Assembly (NCBI RefSeq): GCF_030295405.1
Contig: NZ_AP027080.1
Coordinates: forward strand, 2,418,001-2,482,000
From: Mesoterricola silvestris
Lineage (GTDB): Bacteria > Acidobacteriota > Holophagae > Holophagales > Holophagaceae
Length of the DNA: 64,000 nucleotides
Direction: 5' to 3'
Shown here: piece by piece, positions 60,223-64,000 of the stretch
Numbering within the stretch: the stretch's first letter is position 1
How the letters are laid out: each line of letters begins with the position of its first letter
Notes under the pieces: generated by a model
The model's input: only the letters and a program-made list of their open reading frames with translations
The model's database searches: none
What the model was told of the DNA's origin: nothing
Made by a program: the position numbers and the translations under genes

Positions 60223-61702
60223 GGATTTCCTCAGTCTAGGGCGGGCAGCCGCAGGCGGACCCCGCCCGGCCCGGCGAAACCGATCAGATTCCTGCTGATG
60301 ACCATCCGCTGTGGGGCATTTGGAGAACGCGCAGCGGTCTCCAGGCGCAGCCCGAGGGTGTGGAAAGGGTGCGGGCAGGCCCGCAGGGCCGGTGCGCGAA
60401 GCGCAGTCCACAGGCTTTCCATGCCTGAGCACGCTCCACAGAGCATGGGTCGGCGCCATCAGGGCATGGAGCGACCATAGGAACAAGATCACGCCGGTCC
60501 CCCCATGTGCACCCATGCCTGGCCGGTCCAGGCCTCGTTCTGTTCCATGAGAAGCGCCCCGTAGACGCGTTCCCGGCTTTCCGCATTGGGCCAAACCCGC
60601 ACCAGTCGGCTCTTTCGCTTCAGCTCCTGGTTGAATCGCTCGACCATATTGGTCGTCCGCAGCCGCTTATGATGGCCCTCGGGTAGCGCCAGGACGGCCT
60701 GGAGGCTGTCCAGGTGCTCCTCCACGTAGTCCACTGCCTTGGGCGATTTCTCCTCCCAGCGCGCCCTCAGCAGACCGAGCAACTCCTGCGACCGGACGTA
60801 GTCCACGGCGTGGAGCACGGCCCTCACGTCTTCCCGGAAGGCCTTCTGGTCCGCCGCCTTGACCTGCTCGATCGACCTGCGGAGGAAGTGCGCCTGGCAC
60901 TCCTGCCAGCTCGATCCGGGAAACGCCTTCGTCGCGGCCTGGCAGAGGCCCTCGTGGGCGTCCGAGACCAGCAGGTCGACCCCATGCAGGCCACGACCCT
61001 TCAGGTCCTTGAACAGGCCCTCCCAGGCCACCTCGGTCTCTCCGCCCCAATCCAGCCAGCCCAGGACCTCTCGCTCCCCCTTCTCGTTGACCCCAGCAGC
61101 CCATAGGAAGGCCCGGCTGCGGACGCGGTGGCCTTCCCGGACTTTGTCGAACCGGGCGTCAACGAGGAGATACGGAAAGGCACCCAAGGGCCGGGTCCGA
61201 AACGCTTCCACGGCCGGCTCGATGTCCTTTAGGATCTGGGATACCAGGCTGGGACTGACCTCTGCCCCGAAGGCCTCCTCCGCCAGCCTGCTCACGTTCC
61301 GGTTGGACACCCCGGCCAGCACCATCTGGCCGCAAGCGGCCAGCAGGGCGCGCTCGGATCTCTGCCAGCGCTCGAATAGGGCCGGCCGGAAGGAGCCGTT
61401 CCGGGCCTGCGGTACAGATAGCTCCAGGGCGCCGGCCACGGTCTGGAAGCCACGATCCTTGTAGCCATTGCGATAGCCGTTAGGCCGTTCCATGCCCCGG
61501 GCGTTCCAGGGCGCCTCGAAATGGGCGTCGGCCTGGCTGTTGATCAGGGCCTGGGCCACGGCTTCCACCAGCACTCGGAAGCCCTCGCCTCCTGGCTGCG
61601 AAAACAGTCCTTCCACAGTCCCCTCGGGGACCTCAAACTTCAACTCGGCCATTGGCTTCCTTTCGTAGGCTTGCTTGCTCGCAACTTCAAACCTACTGGA
61701 GC
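60213..61702 (-). mobile_element. IS256-family insertion sequence
   Basis: The element is bounded by an 11-base inverted repeat, GCTCCAGTAGG (60213-60223), whose complement is at 61692-61702. It carries one transposase gene on the minus strand. The flanks (GTAAGTCC left, CAGTGGCC right) are not a matching target duplication, which points to a rearrangement after insertion. Confidence 0.75.
60489..61652 (-). CDS. IS256-family transposase
   Basis: This 387-residue DDE transposase has the ordered IS256 motifs: VDARFDKVREGH (first Asp), LVSDAHEGLCQAATKAFPGS (second Asp), WQECQAHFLRR and TTNMVERFNQELKRKSRLVR (Glu). It appears intact, so the element may be active. It starts at ATG 61652 and lies against the RHS strand. 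Confidence 0.95.
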   Translation of the reverse strand: MAELKFEVPEGTVEGLFSQPGGEGFRVLVEAVAQALINSQADAHFEAPWNARGMERPNGYRNGYKDRGFQTVAGALELSVPQARNGSFRPALFERWQRSERALLAACGQMVLAGVSNRNVSRLAEEAFGAEVSPSLVSQILKDIEPAVEAFRTRPLGAFPYLLVDARFDKVREGHRVRSRAFLWAAGVNEKGEREVLGWLDWGGETEVAWEGLFKDLKGRGLHGVDLLVSDAHEGLCQAATKAFPGSSWQECQAHFLRRSIEQVKAADQKAFREDVRAVLHAVDYVRSQELLGLLRARWEEKSPKAVDYVEEHLDSLQAVLALPEGHHKRLRTTNMVERFNQELKRKSRLVRVWPNAESRERVYGALLMEQNEAWTGQAWVHMGGPA

Positions 61703-61749
61703 CAGTGGCCCCTTTGCTACCCGGACACCTGGAATGGCGCGGGGGCTAA

Positions 61750-63024
61750 CTTACAGAAGCTTTTATACACAACCATTATTTTTCCGGAGCCTGTAACGCC
61801 AAGACTCTCGGAATGCCACCCGGAAACGCAATTATAGGCGTCAGATTCGACTCTGGTTCGCAAACTGGAATCGGTTGGGCGTCTTGGGCAGCTACAAATG
61901 GATCGACCATGGTTCCCCTTGTAACTAATGGGGCGGCGCCCAGCGGTGCGACGGTGGCATATGTCTTTATTAATGTTGGTCCATGCAACCCAGGGGCTCA
62001 GGGGGTTTTCGAGGGATTGGCTTTCTGGCGCGGGAACTCTGCAGATCCTACGAGGCCAGTTTGGAAGAAGGACATCGCCTACCTTGGCAGCAAGGAAATC
62101 GGTGAAATATCGTCAGATGGCAGTTCCCAAATTTCGATTTGTGATCACCTGGGGAGTCCCCGTTATGTTTGGGACGGCATTTCATCTCCAACCCAACAGA
62201 AGTTTTTGCCATATGGCGAAGCTCTGGCTGACTCCGCGACTTCCGGGAAGTTTGCCAAGGGGTTCACGAACCACGAGCAGACCGATCCGTCGGGACTTAT
62301 CTACATGCAGGCTCGCTTCTACGCCCCGTGGTATGGCAGGTTCCTCAGCCCCGACCCGGCGCGGGACCAGCACTTCGAGGAAACGCAGAGCTGGAATATT
62401 TATAGCTATGTTCAGAACAACCCGACGATGAACATCGATCCCAATGGGCAGTGGAGAACTGGAATTCATAACAAAATAATTTCCAAAGCATTCGAGGGCA
62501 GGTATAGCTCTGAGCAAATTAAGATCATTCAAAATGCGAGTAGAGATTTCGACCTCGGAAAGGGGGCGATTAGTACGCGTTACCCAAACAGTCAGGATCC
62601 CGCAAACTCGCCCTGGCATAGCATGACACCCGGAGGTGGTGACCCTTCCGATGCCAAAGCTAGCCGTGATGCGTTTGTGGAACAGACAATCGATCAAGCA
62701 GCACAGCTTCGATTCGCCTCAGAGAATGCAACCGGGGATGAGAAGACGAATCTTGAAAACCAAGCTCTGGAGCTAGTCGGGATTGCGCAACATCCAGTAG
62801 CCGACGAGACGAGCCCATCACATGAGGGATTCCAAAAGTGGGCAGGGGTTCAGGATGTGGTTACTGCCGTGAAGGGTGCCGCGCATGTTGGGAAAGAATT
62901 GTTCATTTCCAAGAAACGGCTCGAAGAAGCTGCAAAGCGCGTAAAGGCAGTAGATGGTAGGGTCAACAAGAAGGTCGAAGATCTGAGGAAAAAGGAAGAA
63001 GAGAAGCGAAAGCCTGCAAATTGA
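61750..63024 (+). pseudogene. RHS C-terminal fragment with zinc nuclease/phospholipase-like toxin
   Basis: The frame opens at 61750 just after the IS, with the first ATG at 61813 (403 residues from there). Residues 111-185 are the RHS core end, including DHLGSPRYVWD and GLIYMQARFYAPWYGRFLSP. The last 190 residues are a toxin-type domain. Its residues match zinc phospholipase C/P1 nuclease ligands: W214, H219, D245 or D247, H269, H327-x3-D331-x5-H337 (HPVADETSPSH) and H358-x3-E362. It has lost its own N-terminus. An intact toxin with full ligands on a broken gene is notable. Confidence 0.75.
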
Positions 63025-63036
63025 GGGAGGGTGAAT

Positions 63037-63564
63037 ATGCTTATCCGAATTCGTTCATTAATTATTGGGGTGATTACAATGACAGCGAGCGCCCAGAACC
63101 TCGATAAAATCCCTTTACCAGTCGAATATCAGAAGGTTGCCCAATTGAAATCCGACAAGGACCGAATTGCCCTTGCATGGGGAGCAGCAAAGGACGCGAG
63201 ACTCCCTGATTTTGAGAAATTTCGCATTGTTCTTAAGTTAACCCTAGAAATGAATGAAAAGGGACCCTTTATCTGGGAGCAGATGAAGTCTGAACCGAAT
63301 TGGGATTCCACCATGTCTCTCTACGTTCGTGTTTCAGGAATTGCCTCTACTGACTATCCGTTTCTGAAGCCATGGTATGGGAAGCAGCATCACACAGAGC
63401 TTCTGAAGACACTACAAAACATGGGCTACTACAAGGCTGACGGAGTGACACCGGGGAAGCGAAGGTTTTCGGAATCCGACAAGAAAAAAATCTTCGACTA
63501 TGCGACCACCTTGTATTTGAGAAGTGTGCAGCCAGCCCCATCAAGCACTTCTTCCCCCAACTGA
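63037..63564 (+). CDS. Candidate RHS immunity protein
   Basis: This 175-residue protein has a weak signal peptide (IRIRSLIIGVITMTASAQ). A helical body follows (EYQKVAQLKSDKDRIALAWG, then DFEKFRIVLKLTLEMNEKGP). GGGAGG precedes ATG 63037, and the gene lies 12 bases after the toxin fragment. A gene in this place usually encodes immunity to the toxin; the export signal fits a periplasmic toxin. No family recognised. Confidence 0.6.
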   Translation: MLIRIRSLIIGVITMTASAQNLDKIPLPVEYQKVAQLKSDKDRIALAWGAAKDARLPDFEKFRIVLKLTLEMNEKGPFIWEQMKSEPNWDSTMSLYVRVSGIASTDYPFLKPWYGKQHHTELLKTLQNMGYYKADGVTPGKRRFSESDKKKIFDYATTLYLRSVQPAPSSTSSPN

Positions 63565-63630
63565 CCTCACCTCCAACCCCAGTAGCAAGCAACAGCAGGC
63601 CCACAGCACTGAAGGAAGGTTCCTGTTCAA

Positions 63631-64000
63631 ATGTCGAAGCTAAAGACTCCAGCCACATTCGAGACGACATTCGGTAGCTATGAAGTCACCGAGCTAATTG
63701 GCGAGGGCGGGGCTGGTCGGGTCTATGGCGGGACCGGACTAGATGGGAGACCCATCGCACTGAAGGTCCTGTCTGAGGAGAGAGCATCCAAGGAGAAGCG
63801 GGGGCGGTTCAAAAACGAGATAGCCTTCCTCGCCCGGAACAATCACCCAAACATCGTCACGGTCCTGGACCACGGGATCGCGACAAGTGGCAGTATCAAG
63901 GGACCGTTCTACGTGATGCCGCGATACAGCAGAAGCCTCCGTCAGTTGATGAAGGACGGGATGAAACCGGGTGACGTTCTTCCTTTGTTTGCTCAGTTTC
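63631..64000 (+). CDS. Serine/threonine protein kinase, N-terminal part
   Basis: The N-terminal 123 residues of a Hanks-type kinase: LIGEGGAGRVYGG (P-loop), IALKVLSEERASKEK (invariant Lys) and NEIAFLARNNHPNIVTVLDH. The rest lies beyond the window. It starts at ATG 63631. Its place after an RHS locus may mean an accessory or degraded neighbour; that is inference. Confidence 0.85.
   Translation, partial: MSKLKTPATFETTFGSYEVTELIGEGGAGRVYGGTGLDGRPIALKVLSEERASKEKRGRFKNEIAFLARNNHPNIVTVLDHGIATSGSIKGPFYVMPRYSRSLRQLMKDGMKPGDVLPLFAQF

Noticed and set aside
60204-61711. Target-site duplication flanking the IS256 element
   Set aside because: The 8-base flanks GTAAGTCC and CAGTGGCC differ, so no duplication can be claimed.

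Overview
The window is a GC-rich bacterial chromosome segment. It carries a large tRNA-integrated prophage and, at its right end, a degraded RHS toxin locus. High GC, DUF4388 and TonB-like proteins, a YvcK factor and a short KdpD suggest Acidobacteriota, perhaps class Holophagae. That assignment is inference from gene content, not from a marker gene.

Left host region (1-16160). The genes are: the 3' end of uppP; a small XRE regulator paired with a small membrane protein; a NatA/NatB-type ABC exporter; a TPR-like protein; a YvcK/CofD-like factor; a DUF4388 protein; and a secreted coiled-coil protein with a TonB-like C-terminus. A 2Fe-2S ferredoxin gene follows on the other strand, flanked by two related inverted-repeat elements. 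Next is a complete potassium-transport operon, kdpF-A-B-C, an extra 60-residue membrane ORF, a KdpD lacking its N-terminal domains, and kdpE. A 455-bp foldback element separates kdpE from a convergent lipoprotein gene. That lipoprotein carries an IPT/TIG domain and a recognisable ubiquitin-specific-protease (C19) Cys/His/Asp signature, the most surprising host gene here. A tRNA-Ile2(CAU) gene follows.

Prophage (16190-58221, about 42 kb). A 47-bp duplication of the 3' part of the tRNA marks attL and attR, and the integrase lies beside attR. A CI-like repressor and the integrase read rightward. A Cro-like regulator starts a long leftward early operon, in which most genes overlap by ATGA. Its products include an AntA/KilA-type antirepressor, an HD phosphohydrolase, a replication-type protein, a Mor-family activator, a Ref-like nuclease, a MazG-like protein, two C5 cytosine methyltransferases, a radical SAM protein and a DUF5131 (Gp37/Gp68) protein. 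A second tyrosine recombinase sits between the early and late genes. The late genes run leftward: lysis candidates, terminase, portal, S49 protease with a nested scaffold, decoration protein, gpT-like capsid, connectors, tail tube, G/GT with a lambda-type GGGAAAG frameshift site, tape measure and tail-tip or fibre genes. There is no sheath gene, so a siphovirus-like particle is likely, assembled from lambda-like and Mu-like parts. Two small zinc-ribbon genes on the opposite strand look like morons. A GAAACGTTTC palindrome recurs upstream of two late-region genes.

Right host region (58222-64000). A lower-GC RHS gene is broken into an N-terminal and a C-terminal piece by an IS256-family element, with the middle of the gene missing. 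The C-terminal piece ends in a toxin-like domain that carries the full residue pattern of zinc phospholipase C/P1 nuclease enzymes. A small secreted protein follows that may be its immunity partner, and then the start of a serine/threonine kinase.
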